Assembly (NCBI RefSeq): GCF_003122365.1
Contig: NZ_CP029254.1
Span: 868,001 to 932,000 of the forward strand
DNA from: Streptomyces spongiicola
Lineage (GTDB): Bacteria; Actinomycetota; Actinomycetes; Streptomycetales; Streptomycetaceae
Length of the DNA: 64,000 nucleotides
Direction of reading: 5' to 3'
Position numbers and translations under genes: made by a program. Below are positions 55,610 through 64,000 of this stretch, one piece after another. The notes beneath the pieces are model-generated. The model made no database searches. It worked only from the letters and a program-made list of their open reading frames with translations, and had not been told where the DNA came from. Each line of letters opens with the position of its first letter. Position 1 is the stretch's first letter.

Positions 55610-58600
55610 CTACGCCCCGTAGAACAGCCGCTCCACCACCGCGCGGGCCCGCCGCGTCGCCCGGCGGTACCCGTCCACCATCTCGCCCACATGCCCCTGC
55701 CCGTACCCCAGATAGCGGCCCACCGCGGCCAGTTCCTTCGCATCGGAGGGGAAGGTGTCGCCCGCGCGGCCCCGCACCAGCATGACGCCGTTGCGGACCC
55801 GCGTCGCCAGCACCCAGGCGTCGTCCAGGATCTCGGCGTCCTCCGCCGACAGCAGGCCCGCGTCCCGGGCGGCGGCGAGCGCCGTACGGGTGCGTGTGGT
55901 GCGCAGCGCCGGCTCGGCCCGGCCGTGGCGCATCTGAAGCAACTGCACCGTCCACTCCACGTCGCTGAGGCCGCCGCGCCCCAACTTGGCGTGCAGGGTC
56001 GGGTCGGCGCCGCGCGGCAGCCGCTCCGTCTCCATCCGCGCCTTGAGACGGCGGATCTCCCGGACCTCCTCCTCGCCCAGGCCGTCGGCGGGGTAGCGCA
56101 GTGGGTCGACCAGTTCGACGAAGCGGGCGCCCAGCTCCTCGTCTCCCGCCATCGGCTCGGCGCGCAGCAGGGCCTGGCTCTCCCAGACCAGCGACCAGCG
56201 GCGGTAGTAGGCCGCGTAGGAGGCGAGGGTGCGCACCAGCGGCCCGTTGCGGCCCTCGGGGCGCAGATCGGCGTCGATGAGCAGCGGCGGGTCGGAGCTC
56301 GGGAGCTGGAGCAGGCGCCGCGTCTCCGCCACGACGGCGCCGGCCGCCCGGGTGGCCTCGTGCTCGTCGACGCCCTCGCGGGGCTCGTGGACGAACAGCA
56401 CATCGGCGTCGGAACCGTACGACAGCTCGTGTCCGCCGAAGCGCCCCATGCCGATGACCGCGAAGCGGGTGGGGAGTTCGTCCCCCCAGCGCTCGCGGAC
56501 GACGGCCCGCAGCGCACCGGCGATGGTGGCCGCGTTGAGGTCGGTGACGGCTTCGCCCACCCGGTCGACGAGCGTGCCCGGGTCGTGCTCGGCCGGGTTC
56601 TCCTCGGTGCCGTACGAGCCGATCAGATCCGCCGCCGCGGTACGGAACAGCTCCCGCCGCCGCACGGCGCGGGCCGAGGCGACCCCCGCCTCCGCGCCGT
56701 CCGCGCGCCCCGCCGCCGCGAGCACCTCCTGCTCCAGATGGTCGCGGCCGCGCGGCCTCAGCCCCCCGGGGTCGCCGAGCAGCGCCACCGCCTCGGGGGC
56801 TCGCAGCAGCAGGTCGGGGGCGAGCCGGCCGGCCGACAGCACCCGGGCGAGGTTCTCCGCGGCCGCGCCCTCGTCCCGCAGCAGCCGCAGGTACCAGGGC
56901 GTCTTGCCCAGCGCGTCCGACACCTGGCGGAAGCCCAGCAGGCCCGCGTCCGGGTCGGCGGAGTCCGCGAACCAGCCCAGCAGCACCGGCAGCAGCGTCC
57001 GCTGGATCGCCGCCTTGCGCGAGACCCCGGACGACAGCGCCTCCAGATGCCGCAGGGCGGCGGCCGGATCGGCGTAGCCGAGCGCCTCCAGGCGCTGCCG
57101 GGCGGCCTGGGCGCTGAGCCGGGTCTCCCCCGGCGCGAGCTGGGCGACCGCGTCCAGCAGGGGCCGGTAGAAGAGCTTCTCGTGCAGCCGGCGCACGACG
57201 GAGCCGTGCCGCCGCCACTCCTTGTCGAGTTCGGCCACCGGGTCGGCGCGCAGCCCCAGGGACCGCCCGAGGCGCCGCAGGTCCTCCTCGCCCTCCGGCA
57301 CCAGGTGCGTACGGCGCAGCCGGTACAGCTGGATCCGGTGCTCCATCGAGCGCAGGAAGCGATACGCCTCTTCGAGCTGTGCCGCGTCCGCCCGGCCCAC
57401 GTAACCGCCGGCCGCGAGCTGTCCGAGCGCCTCCAGGGTGGAGCCGCTGCGCAGTGCGGGGTCGGTGCGGCCGTGCACCAACTGGAGCAGCTGTACGGCG
57501 AACTCGACGTCCCGCAGTCCGCCCGGCCCCAGCTTCAGCTCGCGGTCTATGTGCGCGGCGGGGATGTTGTCGACGACGCGGCGGCGCATCTTCTGCACGT
57601 CCGGCACGAAGTTCTCCCGCTCGGCCGCCTGCCAGACCAGCGGCGACACCGCGTCGACGTAGTCGGCACCGAGTTCCGGGTCGCCTGCCACCGGCCGCGC
57701 CTTGAGCAGTGCCTGGAACTCCCAGGTCTTCGCCCAGCGCTGGTAGTAGGCGAGATGGCTGGCGAGGGTGCGTACCAGCGGCCCGTTGCGGCCCTCCGGC
57801 CGCAGATTGGCGTCGACGGGCCAGATGGCGCCCTCGACGGTGGTCTCCGAGCAGATCCGCATCAGGTGCGAGGCGAGCCGGGTCGCGGCCTTCAGCGCGG
57901 TGGCCTCGTCCACGGCATCGGCCCCGGCATCGGCCCCGGGCACGGACGCGGCATCGGACCCGGACCCGGACGCGGGCCCGGACGCGGGCCCGGACGCGGG
58001 CCCGGACGCGGGCTCCCCGACGAATATCACGTCGACGTCGGAGACGTAGTTCAGCTCATGGCCGCCGCACTTGCCCATGGCGATGACCGCGAGCCGGCAG
58101 GCGGCGGCGTCCTCGGGGGCGTCGGCACGGGCGATGGCGAGGGCCGCGCGCAGCGTCGCCGTCGCCAGGTCGGCCAGTTCGGCGGCGGTCTGCGCCACGT
58201 CGGTGGTGCCGCACACGTCGCGGGCGGCGATCGACAGCAGACAGCGGCGGTAGGCGACGCGCAGCGACACCGGGTCGGTCGCCTCGGCGAGTCCCCGTTC
58301 GAAGTCGTCCACCCCGGGGTGCAGATCGGACGCCTCGTACATCACCAGCGCCTGCCAGTCGTGCGGGTGCCGGGCCAGATGGTCGCCGAGCGCGTCGGAC
58401 GCGCCGAGCACCCCGAGCAGCCGGTCGCGCAGCGGCTTCGCGGAGATCAGCGTGTCGAGCAGCATCTGCCGCTCGTCCGGCTGCTGTGCCTCGACCAGGC
58501 GCACGAGTCCGCGCAGGGCCAGGTCGGGGTCGGCGGTGGCGCCGAGGGCGTCGAGGAGGACGGAGTCGGTGCGCACGGGCGCCATCTCGGGCAGGTCCAG

Positions 58601-58687
58601 GAGCCGCTCGGCCGCGGCGGGGTGGGTGAAGCCGTGTCGCAGCAGACGGGTGAAGGTGCTGCTTCTGCGCCCCGGCACCGATGTCAT
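55610..58687 (-). CDS. glnE: Bifunctional glutamine synthetase adenylyltransferase/deadenylylase GlnE
   Basis: GlnE attaches AMP to GlnA at Tyr397 when nitrogen is ample and removes it when nitrogen is scarce. The 1025-aa protein has two nucleotidyltransferase halves. The first active site is YVSDVDVIFV near residue 215, the second SYGSDADVLFVHE near 755. Each is followed by RPEGRNGPLVRTLAS. A 30-residue insert, GPASGP repeats followed by Ser/Ala/Asp-rich sequence, lies directly after the first site and is encoded by a 12-bp minisatellite (about 57960-58012). The ATG at 58687 is the natural start (MTSVPGRRSSTFTRLLRHGF). Confidence 0.95.
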   Translation of the reverse strand: MTSVPGRRSSTFTRLLRHGFTHPAAAERLLDLPEMAPVRTDSVLLDALGATADPDLALRGLVRLVEAQQPDERQMLLDTLISAKPLRDRLLGVLGASDALGDHLARHPHDWQALVMYEASDLHPGVDDFERGLAEATDPVSLRVAYRRCLLSIAARDVCGTTDVAQTAAELADLATATLRAALAIARADAPEDAAACRLAVIAMGKCGGHELNYVSDVDVIFVGEPASGPASGPASGPASGSGSDAASVPGADAGADAVDEATALKAATRLASHLMRICSETTVEGAIWPVDANLRPEGRNGPLVRTLASHLAYYQRWAKTWEFQALLKARPVAGDPELGADYVDAVSPLVWQAAERENFVPDVQKMRRRVVDNIPAAHIDRELKLGPGGLRDVEFAVQLLQLVHGRTDPALRSGSTLEALGQLAAGGYVGRADAAQLEEAYRFLRSMEHRIQLYRLRRTHLVPEGEEDLRRLGRSLGLRADPVAELDKEWRRHGSVVRRLHEKLFYRPLLDAVAQLAPGETRLSAQAARQRLEALGYADPAAALRHLEALSSGVSRKAAIQRTLLPVLLGWFADSADPDAGLLGFRQVSDALGKTPWYLRLLRDEGAAAENLARVLSAGRLAPDLLLRAPEAVALLGDPGGLRPRGRDHLEQEVLAAAGRADGAEAGVASARAVRRRELFRTAAADLIGSYGTEENPAEHDPGTLVDRVGEAVTDLNAATIAGALRAVVRERWGDELPTRFAVIGMGRFGGHELSYGSDADVLFVHEPREGVDEHEATRAAGAVVAETRRLLQLPSSDPPLLIDADLRPEGRNGPLVRTLASYAAYYRRWSLVWESQALLRAEPMAGDEELGARFVELVDPLRYPADGLGEEEVREIRRLKARMETERLPRGADPTLHAKLGRGGLSDVEWTVQLLQMRHGRAEPALRTTRTRTALAAARDAGLLSAEDAEILDDAWVLATRVRNGVMLVRGRAGDTFPSDAKELAAVGRYLGYGQGHVGEMVDGYRRATRRARAVVERLFYGA
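57960..58012 (-). repeat. 12-bp tandem repeat within glnE
   Basis: Four to five copies of cggacgcgggcc (plus-strand reading) encode the Gly-Pro-Ala-Ser repeat in the first nucleotidyltransferase domain. The unit length is a multiple of three, so copy number can change without losing the frame. Confidence 0.88.
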
Positions 58688-58830
58688 CCCGCCGCCTCCG
58701 ATCAAGGTCCGGATCCGGGTCCGAGCGTAGTCGCAGCGGTACGGGGGACGCCCCCCGGAGGGCGTCCGGGCGAGGCGGCGCCCCTCGTAGGACGCGAACG
58801 AGCGTGGCCGGCACCATCGCCGGCACGCGC

Positions 58831-60192
58831 CTACAGCACCGGCAGGTTCTTCCGCAGCTCGAACGCGGTGACCTCGCTGCGGTACTCCTCCCACTCGCTC
58901 TTCTTGTTGCGGAGGAAGAAGTCGAAGACATGCTCACCGAGTGTCTCCGCGACCAGTTCGCTGCGCTCCATCAGCGTGATCGCCTCGCCGAGGTTCTGCG
59001 GGAGGGGCTCGATGCCCATCGCGCGGCGCTCGGCGTCCGACAGGGCCCAGACGTCGTCGTCGGCACCGGCGGGGAGTTCGTAGCCCTCCTCGATGCCCCT
59101 GAGGCCGGCGGCGAGCAGGACCGCGTAGGCGAGATAGGGGTTGGCGCCGGCGTCGAGGGAGCGGACCTCGATGCGGGAGGAGCCGGTCTTGCCCGGCTTG
59201 TACATCGGGACGCGGATGAGGGCCGAGCGGTTGTTGTGGCCCCAGCAGATGTACGAGGGGGCCTCGCCGCCGGACCCCGCGGTGCGGGCCGAGCCGCCCC
59301 AGATGCGCTTGTAGGAGTTGACCCACTGGTTGGTGACGGCCGAGATCTCGGCGGCGTGCCTGAGCAGGCCGGCGATGAAGGAGCGTCCCACCTTGGAGAG
59401 CTGGTACTCGGCACCCGACTCGTAGAACGCGTTCCGGTCGCCCTCGAAGAGGGAGAGGTGCGTGTGCATGCCGGAGCCGGGGTACTCGGAGAAGGGCTTC
59501 GGCATGAACGTCGCCTGCACCCCCTGCTCCAGCGCGACCTGCTTCATGACCAGGCGGAACGTCATGATGTTGTCCGCGGTGGACAGCGCGTCCGCGTACC
59601 GCAGGTCGATCTCCTGCTGGCCCGGCGCACCCTCGTGGTGGCTGAACTCCACCGAGATGCCCATGGACTCGAGCATGGTGATGGCCTGGCGGCGGAAGTC
59701 CATCCCCACGTTCTGCGGGGTGTGGTCGAAGTACCCCGAGTTGTCGGCGGGCGTCGGGCGGGAGCCGTCCAGCGGCCGGTCCCTCAGCAGGAAGAACTCG
59801 ATCTCGGGGTGGGTGTAGAACGTGAAGCCCAGGTCCGAGGTCTTGGCCAGGATCCGCTTGAGGACGAAGCGCGGGTCGGCGAAGGACGGCGAGCCGTCGG
59901 GCATGAGGATGTCGCAGAACATCCGGGCCGTACCGGGGGCCTCCGCACGCCACGGCAGGATCTGGAAGGTGCCCGGGTCCGGCTTCGCGATCATGTCCGA
60001 CTCGTAGACACGCGCGAAGCCCTCGATCGCGGAGCCGTCGAAGCCGATGCCCTCGTCGAAGGCCTGCTCCAGCTCCGCGGGCGCCACCGCGACCGACTTC
60101 AGGAAGCCGAGCACATCGGTGAACCACAGGCGTACGAACCGGATGTCGCGCTCCTCGAGCGTGCGGAGCACGAATTCCTGCTGCTTGTCCAT
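58831..60192 (-). CDS. glnA2: Glutamine synthetase-like enzyme GlnA2
   Basis: This 453-aa enzyme has the type I glutamine synthetase fold: GFDGSAIEGFARV near residue 55, HPEIEFFLL, GSGMHTHLSLFEG and NRSALIRVPMY. At the adenylylation position it reads DDDVWALSDAE, with Trp near residue 382 in place of Tyr, so GlnE should not modify it. By its position next to glnE it corresponds, as I recall, to SCO2241 (GlnA2), reported to act on polyamines as a gamma-glutamylpolyamine synthetase. The ATG at 60192 gives MDKQQEFVLRTLEERDIRF. Confidence 0.9.
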   Translation of the reverse strand: MDKQQEFVLRTLEERDIRFVRLWFTDVLGFLKSVAVAPAELEQAFDEGIGFDGSAIEGFARVYESDMIAKPDPGTFQILPWRAEAPGTARMFCDILMPDGSPSFADPRFVLKRILAKTSDLGFTFYTHPEIEFFLLRDRPLDGSRPTPADNSGYFDHTPQNVGMDFRRQAITMLESMGISVEFSHHEGAPGQQEIDLRYADALSTADNIMTFRLVMKQVALEQGVQATFMPKPFSEYPGSGMHTHLSLFEGDRNAFYESGAEYQLSKVGRSFIAGLLRHAAEISAVTNQWVNSYKRIWGGSARTAGSGGEAPSYICWGHNNRSALIRVPMYKPGKTGSSRIEVRSLDAGANPYLAYAVLLAAGLRGIEEGYELPAGADDDVWALSDAERRAMGIEPLPQNLGEAITLMERSELVAETLGEHVFDFFLRNKKSEWEEYRSEVTAFELRKNLPVL

Positions 60193-60333
60193 AGCCACAT
60201 CCTTGCAGTTCAGACGGCCTGTGCACCACCGCCAGGGCGTAGAGGGGAGCTTCAGTATCACGACCCGGGGTTTCGCCCAGATTACGCACCCCGTATGACG
60301 TGGAGCACGTACCCGCCGTTACCATCTGCCCCC

Positions 60334-60855
60334 ATGGGGGGCATGCGGAGCGCCCGCACCGCGCGCACGGCGCGTCCCACGGCTCTGCTGAGTGCCGTGG
60401 CGACGCTCCTCGCCGCGCTCTTCTTCTGTCTGGGACAGGCCGGCCCGGGCTCCGGAGCGGCACTCGAGCACACCGCCCACCGGGCGGAGGGCGGGTTCGC
60501 GGCCTCCTCGTCTCCGGCCGCCGGGACCACCCGGACGGACGCGCCGGCCGTCGGGCTCGCCGCCGGGACCACCCGGACGGACGCGCCGGCCGTCGGGCTC
60601 GCCGCCGGGACCGCCCGGACGGACGCGCCGGCCGACCCGGCCACCGCGTACAGCTGCCCGTACGACCGCGGCGACTGCGGGATCTACCCGCATCTCGGGC
60701 CCGCCGTCCTCACCGCCCAGCCCCAGGACGCGCCGCCGGCCGCGGCCGGGCTCCCGCGGGGTTCCGCGGCGGACCGCCTCGCGGGCGGACCGCCGCACAC
60801 CGGTGCGCTCCCACGGGCCCCGGACCTGCACGCCCTTCAGGTGCAGCGGACCTAG
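60334..60855 (+). CDS. Small exported protein with 14-residue tandem repeats
   Basis: This 173-aa protein has an N-terminal membrane or signal segment (ALLSAVATLLAALFFCLGQA). Three tandem copies of a 14-residue unit (AGTTRTDAPAVGLA) follow, from a 42-bp DNA repeat at 60520 to about 60635. The Cys-containing segment AYSCPYDRGDCGIYPHLGP comes next, then a disordered end. The ATG at 60334 and one at 60343 are both possible. It lies 179 bp before the DUF3105 gene. Function unknown. Confidence 0.7.
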   Translation: MGGMRSARTARTARPTALLSAVATLLAALFFCLGQAGPGSGAALEHTAHRAEGGFAASSSPAAGTTRTDAPAVGLAAGTTRTDAPAVGLAAGTARTDAPADPATAYSCPYDRGDCGIYPHLGPAVLTAQPQDAPPAAAGLPRGSAADRLAGGPPHTGALPRAPDLHALQVQRT

Positions 60856-61034
60856 GCGTGCGCCGAGAGTCCCTCCCGGCCCCGCGGGCCGAGGGGGCCG
60901 CTTCTGGATCCCACCCCCCGGGAGGACCGTTCCGGCGCCGTCCGTGACGTCACACGTCGCCCGGCGCCCGGCGCCCGGCGCGGTGAAGCACGTGCACACC
61001 CCGCACCCCCGACTCAGAAGAAGGACGAAGCAGA

Positions 61035-61682
61035 GTGTCGAGCAAAACGAACAAGACGAACGACCGCCGCGCCCGTATAGAGGAGATGCGCCGCGCCGAA
61101 CAGGCCCGTGAACGCCGCAACCGGATCATCACCATCTCGGTCAGCACCGTCCTGGTGGCAGGGCTCGTCGGCTTCGGCGCGTACGTACTGAACGAGAAGT
61201 CCGAGGAGAAGGCGCAGGCCGAGGCCGCCGCCAAGGCCCCGATCAAGGACGAGAAGTCCTGGGACGCCAAGGAACTCGGGCGCAACCACGTCACGACGGC
61301 CGTGAAGTACCCCATGAAGCCGCCGGTCGGCGGTGACCACCACCAGGCGTGGATGAACTGCGACCGCGACGTCTACGACAAGCCGATCCCCGAGGTGAAC
61401 GCCGTGCACTCACTGGAGCACGGCGCCGTGTGGGTCACGTACAGCGACCAGGCCCCGGCCGCGGAGGTGCAGAAGCTCGAGGACAAGGTCGGCAGCACCT
61501 CGTACTCGATGATGAGCCCGGTGAAGGACCAGGCCGGGGCCATCATGCTCAGCGCCTGGGGCAAGCAGGTCACCGTCGACAGCGCGGACGACCCGCGGGT
61601 GGACCAGTTCTTCACCAAGTACGTGCAGGGACCGCAGACGCCCGAGCCGGGTGCCGCGTGCACGGGCGGGCTGGGCGCGTGA
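61035..61682 (+). CDS. DUF3105 membrane-anchored protein
   Basis: This 215-aa protein has a charged N-terminus (SSKTNKTNDRRARIEEMRRAE), one membrane segment at about residues 35-52 and an extracellular DUF3105 domain. That domain holds YPMKPPVGGDHHQAWMNC, HSLEHGAVWVTY and MLSAWGKQ. The conserved His and Cys suggest metal or copper handling, but the family is uncharacterised. The stop overlaps the next start in a GTGA, so it is coupled to the DUF305 gene. Confidence 0.88.
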   Translation: MSSKTNKTNDRRARIEEMRRAEQARERRNRIITISVSTVLVAGLVGFGAYVLNEKSEEKAQAEAAAKAPIKDEKSWDAKELGRNHVTTAVKYPMKPPVGGDHHQAWMNCDRDVYDKPIPEVNAVHSLEHGAVWVTYSDQAPAAEVQKLEDKVGSTSYSMMSPVKDQAGAIMLSAWGKQVTVDSADDPRVDQFFTKYVQGPQTPEPGAACTGGLGA

Positions 61683-62581
61683 CGCTCACTCTGACGCGTA
61701 CGCACTGGTTCTCGATCGCGGCGGTGGTGCCGGCGCTGGTGTTCGCGGGTGCGGCGACGGTCGCGTCCGCCGGCGGCGACGGGCATACCGGCGGGCACGG
61801 GGGTGGCGCGGGGACGCCGGCCGCCCCCGCGGCGGACTCGGCCGACGCGGGGTTCGCCCGCGACATGGCCGTCCACCACCAGCAGGCGGTGGAGATGTCC
61901 TTCATCGTCCGGGACCGCACCGGGGACGAGGAGGTGCGGCGGCTCGCCTACGACATCGCCAACACCCAGGCCAACCAGCGGGGCATGCTGCTGGGCTGGC
62001 TGGATCTGTGGGAGCTGCCGAAGGTGGACTCCGCGGCCGCGCCGATGGACTGGATGGAGCGGGGCCACGGGAAGGACGGTCACGGAGACGGCGGGCACGG
62101 CGGCGACGCGCCGGGGAACGGGGGCGGGGGCGACGCGCCCGGGAACGGCGACGGCGACGGCGACGGCGACGGCAACGGCGACGGCAACGGCGACGGCGAC
62201 GGCGACGGCAACGGCGACGGCAACGGCGACGGCAACGGCGACGGCAACGGCGACGGCGACGGCGACAAGCAGGATGCCGGCGGCGCGGCGGCGAGCCCGT
62301 CCGCGCAGCGGCCCGGCACCGGGGCGTTGATGCCGGGTATGGCCACCCGGGCGGAGCTGGACCTGCTGGCGAAGGCGGACGGCAGGGCGGCGGAGGTGCT
62401 GTTCCTTCAGCTGATGACCGACCACCACAAGGGCGGCGTCACCATGGCCGAGGGCTGCGCTGATCTGTGCACCGTGCCTCAGGAGAAGGCCCTGGCCCAG
62501 GGCATGGTCGACGCCCAGCAGTCCGAGATCGGCCTGATGGCCGACCTCCTGGAGAAGCGGGGGGCAGCGCCCCGGGCCTGA
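61679..62581 (+). CDS. Exported DUF305 protein with (Gly-Asp-Gly-Asn) repeat insert
   Basis: This 300-aa protein has an N-terminal signal and two DUF305 ferritin-like helical halves. The first carries FARDMAVHHQQAVEMSFIV (HHQQA motif), the second LMTDHHKGGVTMAEG. Between them is a long run of Gly-Asp and Gly-Asn at about residues 155-200, encoded by a minisatellite at about 62140-62270. DUF305 proteins are often found with copper-handling genes. The GTG at 61679 overlaps the DUF3105 stop. The Asp-rich insert could bind calcium or other cations. Confidence 0.87.
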   Translation: MTLTLTRTHWFSIAAVVPALVFAGAATVASAGGDGHTGGHGGGAGTPAAPAADSADAGFARDMAVHHQQAVEMSFIVRDRTGDEEVRRLAYDIANTQANQRGMLLGWLDLWELPKVDSAAAPMDWMERGHGKDGHGDGGHGGDAPGNGGGGDAPGNGDGDGDGDGNGDGNGDGDGDGNGDGNGDGNGDGNGDGDGDKQDAGGAAASPSAQRPGTGALMPGMATRAELDLLAKADGRAAEVLFLQLMTDHHKGGVTMAEGCADLCTVPQEKALAQGMVDAQQSEIGLMADLLEKRGAAPRA

Positions 62582-63381
62582 AACCGCCTCGCGGGCCGGA
62601 CAGAGCGGGTAGAGCAGGCCGCGCGGGCCGGGTGGACCGGGTGGACCGGGTGGAGAGCCCGTCCCGCGCGGCGGGTCACGCTCCCCACGCGGAGGTTCAC
62701 CCCGGGAACGGGAGTGCCCGAACCGCGGCACGGGCCGCTCCCGCATCCCCTGTCCCGGTTTCCTCCCGGTCTCCTCCCGGTCTCCTCCCGCCGTCCCCGA
62801 CCGCCGCTTCCCGATCCGTGCCGCACCGCCCGAGGCGGGAGGAGCCGCGCGCGAACGGGAGGCGGCGGCCATGGCGGTAGGCGGCGGCCGCCGGTCCGGG
62901 CCACGGCGGTCCGGCACTCCCCGGCCCCGGCCCTGCGGTGGCCCGCCGGACGGCAGGGCACCGGGGGCGAGCCCGGTACGGTGACGCGCGAGCGTGCCAC
63001 CCGCCGTCGGTCCGCCCCGGCGCCAGGGGGTTCGGAGGGGCCAGGGGGTTCGGAGGGGCCGGAGGGCTGCTGTGGCCTGTGCCCGGCGAGGGTGCGGCGC
63101 CCTCCCCGGAGCCGGTCGCCCCGTCGGGCGCTGCCACGGCGTCGGCGGTAAGGTCGAAGACGGCTTCCTCGGCGTCCGCCGGGACCGCCGGCCGGGCTCG
63201 CCGCCGCGCTGCGCGCCCACGTCGCGCCGAAGAAGCCCCCGCAGTCCCGGCCGGGGCGATCCCGGCCCGTGGTGCGCGGCGCCGGCTGGACCGCCGGCCG
63301 GTCCTCCTCCACCCGCGCGGGACGGCGGGCGCGAGATCGGGTGACAACGGATGTGGGCCACGCCCAGGAGGTAGAGACCCC
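62582..63381. other. 800-bp gap without a supported gene
   Basis: Open frames exist on both strands but their translations are Arg/Pro/Gly-rich shadows with no conserved features. Short tandem repeats occur near 62625-62660 (gggtggaccg) and 63025-63065 (gggttcggaggggcca). Confidence 0.55.
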
Positions 63382-63801
63382 ATGACCACCGCCAAGGACA
63401 TCATGCATTCCGGGGCCCAGTGGATCCCGGCACACGAAACTCTGGACCGCGCCGCGCAGTTGATGCGCGAGCTGAACGTGGGCGCGCTGCCCATCGCCGA
63501 CACCGACGAACGGCTGTGCGGCATTTTGACCGACCGCGACATCGTGGTCGGCTGCGTGGCCATGGGCCACGACCCGTCGAGGATCACGGCGGGCGACATG
63601 GCCCGCGGAACCCCGCGCTGGATCGACTCCGGCGCTGACGTGGGCGACGTCCTGCACGAGATGCAGGAGCACCAGATCCGCCGGCTTCCCGTCATCGAGA
63701 ACAAGCGCCTCGTGGGCATGATCAGCGAAGCCGATCTGGCGCAGCACCTGTCGGAGGACCAACTCGCCCAGTGGGTCGAGCAGGTGTACGCACGTAGCTG
63801 A
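63382..63801 (+). CDS. Two-CBS-domain protein
   Basis: This 139-aa protein is made of two CBS motifs: DIMHSGAQWIPAHETL through GILTDRDIVVG, and DMARGTPRWIDSGADV through RLVGMISEADLAQHL. Paired CBS domains bind adenine nucleotides and act as energy or redox sensors. Stand-alone proteins of this kind are common in Streptomyces. The ATG at 63382 has aggagg about 9 bases upstream. Confidence 0.93.
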   Translation: MTTAKDIMHSGAQWIPAHETLDRAAQLMRELNVGALPIADTDERLCGILTDRDIVVGCVAMGHDPSRITAGDMARGTPRWIDSGADVGDVLHEMQEHQIRRLPVIENKRLVGMISEADLAQHLSEDQLAQWVEQVYARS

Positions 63802-63851
63802 TCGGGCGTCAGCCCCCTCCCGTCGCGCGCCCAGCGGCCGGCGCCCGACGT

Positions 63852-63945
63852 GCCCGCACGACATGTGCCGCCACGACATGCACCCGCACGAAGTGTTGAC
63901 ACATGTCGTGGCGGCATACGGGAGCGTGGCACACGTCGTGCGGGC
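63852..63945. repeat. Nested inverted repeat with cacgacatg units
   Basis: Outer arms at 63852-63869 and 63928-63945 pair with one mismatch over 18 bp. Inner arms at 63867-63880 and 63902-63915 pair perfectly over 14 bp. The word cacgacatg or its complement occurs at least five times between 63850 and 63960. It may be the terminator of the CBS gene or an operator array for a gene beyond the window. Confidence 0.75.
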
Positions 63946-64000
63946 CATCACGACATGCGTCGCAACGGCGTTGGGCGCGGGCCCCTCCGACTCCCCCTGC

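Noticed and set aside
62582..63381. Coding genes in the open frames of the 800-bp gap
   Set aside because: All frames translate to low-complexity Arg/Pro/Gly sequence without ribosome sites or conserved features.

Overview
The window is a stretch of a high-GC actinobacterial chromosome, almost certainly Streptomyces. Coding sequences use G or C at nearly every third position, GTG starts and GTGA/TGATG start-stop overlaps are common, and the gene order matches, as I recall it, the lipB-lipA-glnA-glnII-malEFG-malR-glnE-glnA2 segment of Streptomyces coelicolor (SCO2192 to about SCO2245). Several accessory blocks interrupt that backbone.

Layout. 1-3.2 kb: the 5' part of an NsdA/NsdB-like regulator, then lipB and lipA (lipoate synthesis). 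3.6-7.8 kb: two small conserved genes, the second (DUF4191 membrane protein) split by a 3.24-kb integrative element. The element has a large serine recombinase, a WhiB-like protein and three tiny overlapping genes, bounded by a 17-bp direct repeat. 8.2-10.5 kb: an RDD membrane protein and glnA with a good GlnR site. 10.7-14.8 kb: a two-component system in one run with a secreted coiled-coil protein and a lipoprotein, then a class A beta-lactamase-like enzyme. 15.2-19.2 kb: a three-gene set (Fe(II)/2-oxoglutarate dioxygenase, SAM methyltransferase, carnitine-type acyltransferase) that looks like a small unassigned metabolic pathway. 19.7-24.4 kb: small genes, a secreted protein with two barrel-like repeats, an oxidoreductase, and glnII with its own GlnR site. 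25.2-29.9 kb: a DUF1996 exoprotein, a lipoprotein, a decayed gene, a membrane protein and a TetR regulator.

30-48.1 kb is a starch and maltodextrin region: a giant secreted amylase-pullulanase, a frameshifted alpha-amylase with a starch-binding domain, malEFG (ABC importer), and two copies of an alpha-glucosidase plus LacI-regulator pair in inverted orientation on either side of malEFG. Extracellular enzymes would release maltodextrins, MalEFG would import them, the glucosidases would hydrolyse them inside, and the LacI proteins would control the set. 48.3-55.2 kb: a PAP2 membrane protein and a complete urease operon (fused ureAB, enlarged ureC, ureF, ureG, ureD). 55.6-60.2 kb: glnE (adenylyltransferase) and glnA2. 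60.3-63.8 kb: three genes for exported or membrane-anchored proteins (one DUF3105, one DUF305) and a CBS-domain protein.

Nitrogen assimilation recurs: glnA, glnII, glnE, glnA2 and a urease. Minisatellites are also unusually dense, both between genes and inside coding sequence. The most notable observations are the integrase gene whose 3' end contains the attachment site, so that integration would replace its C-terminus and separate it from its terminator; the dioxygenase/methyltransferase/acyltransferase cluster; the inverted duplication around malEFG with a perfect 264-bp repeat; and a cluster of about twelve single-base indels at 36.2-40.9 kb, which may be sequence error.
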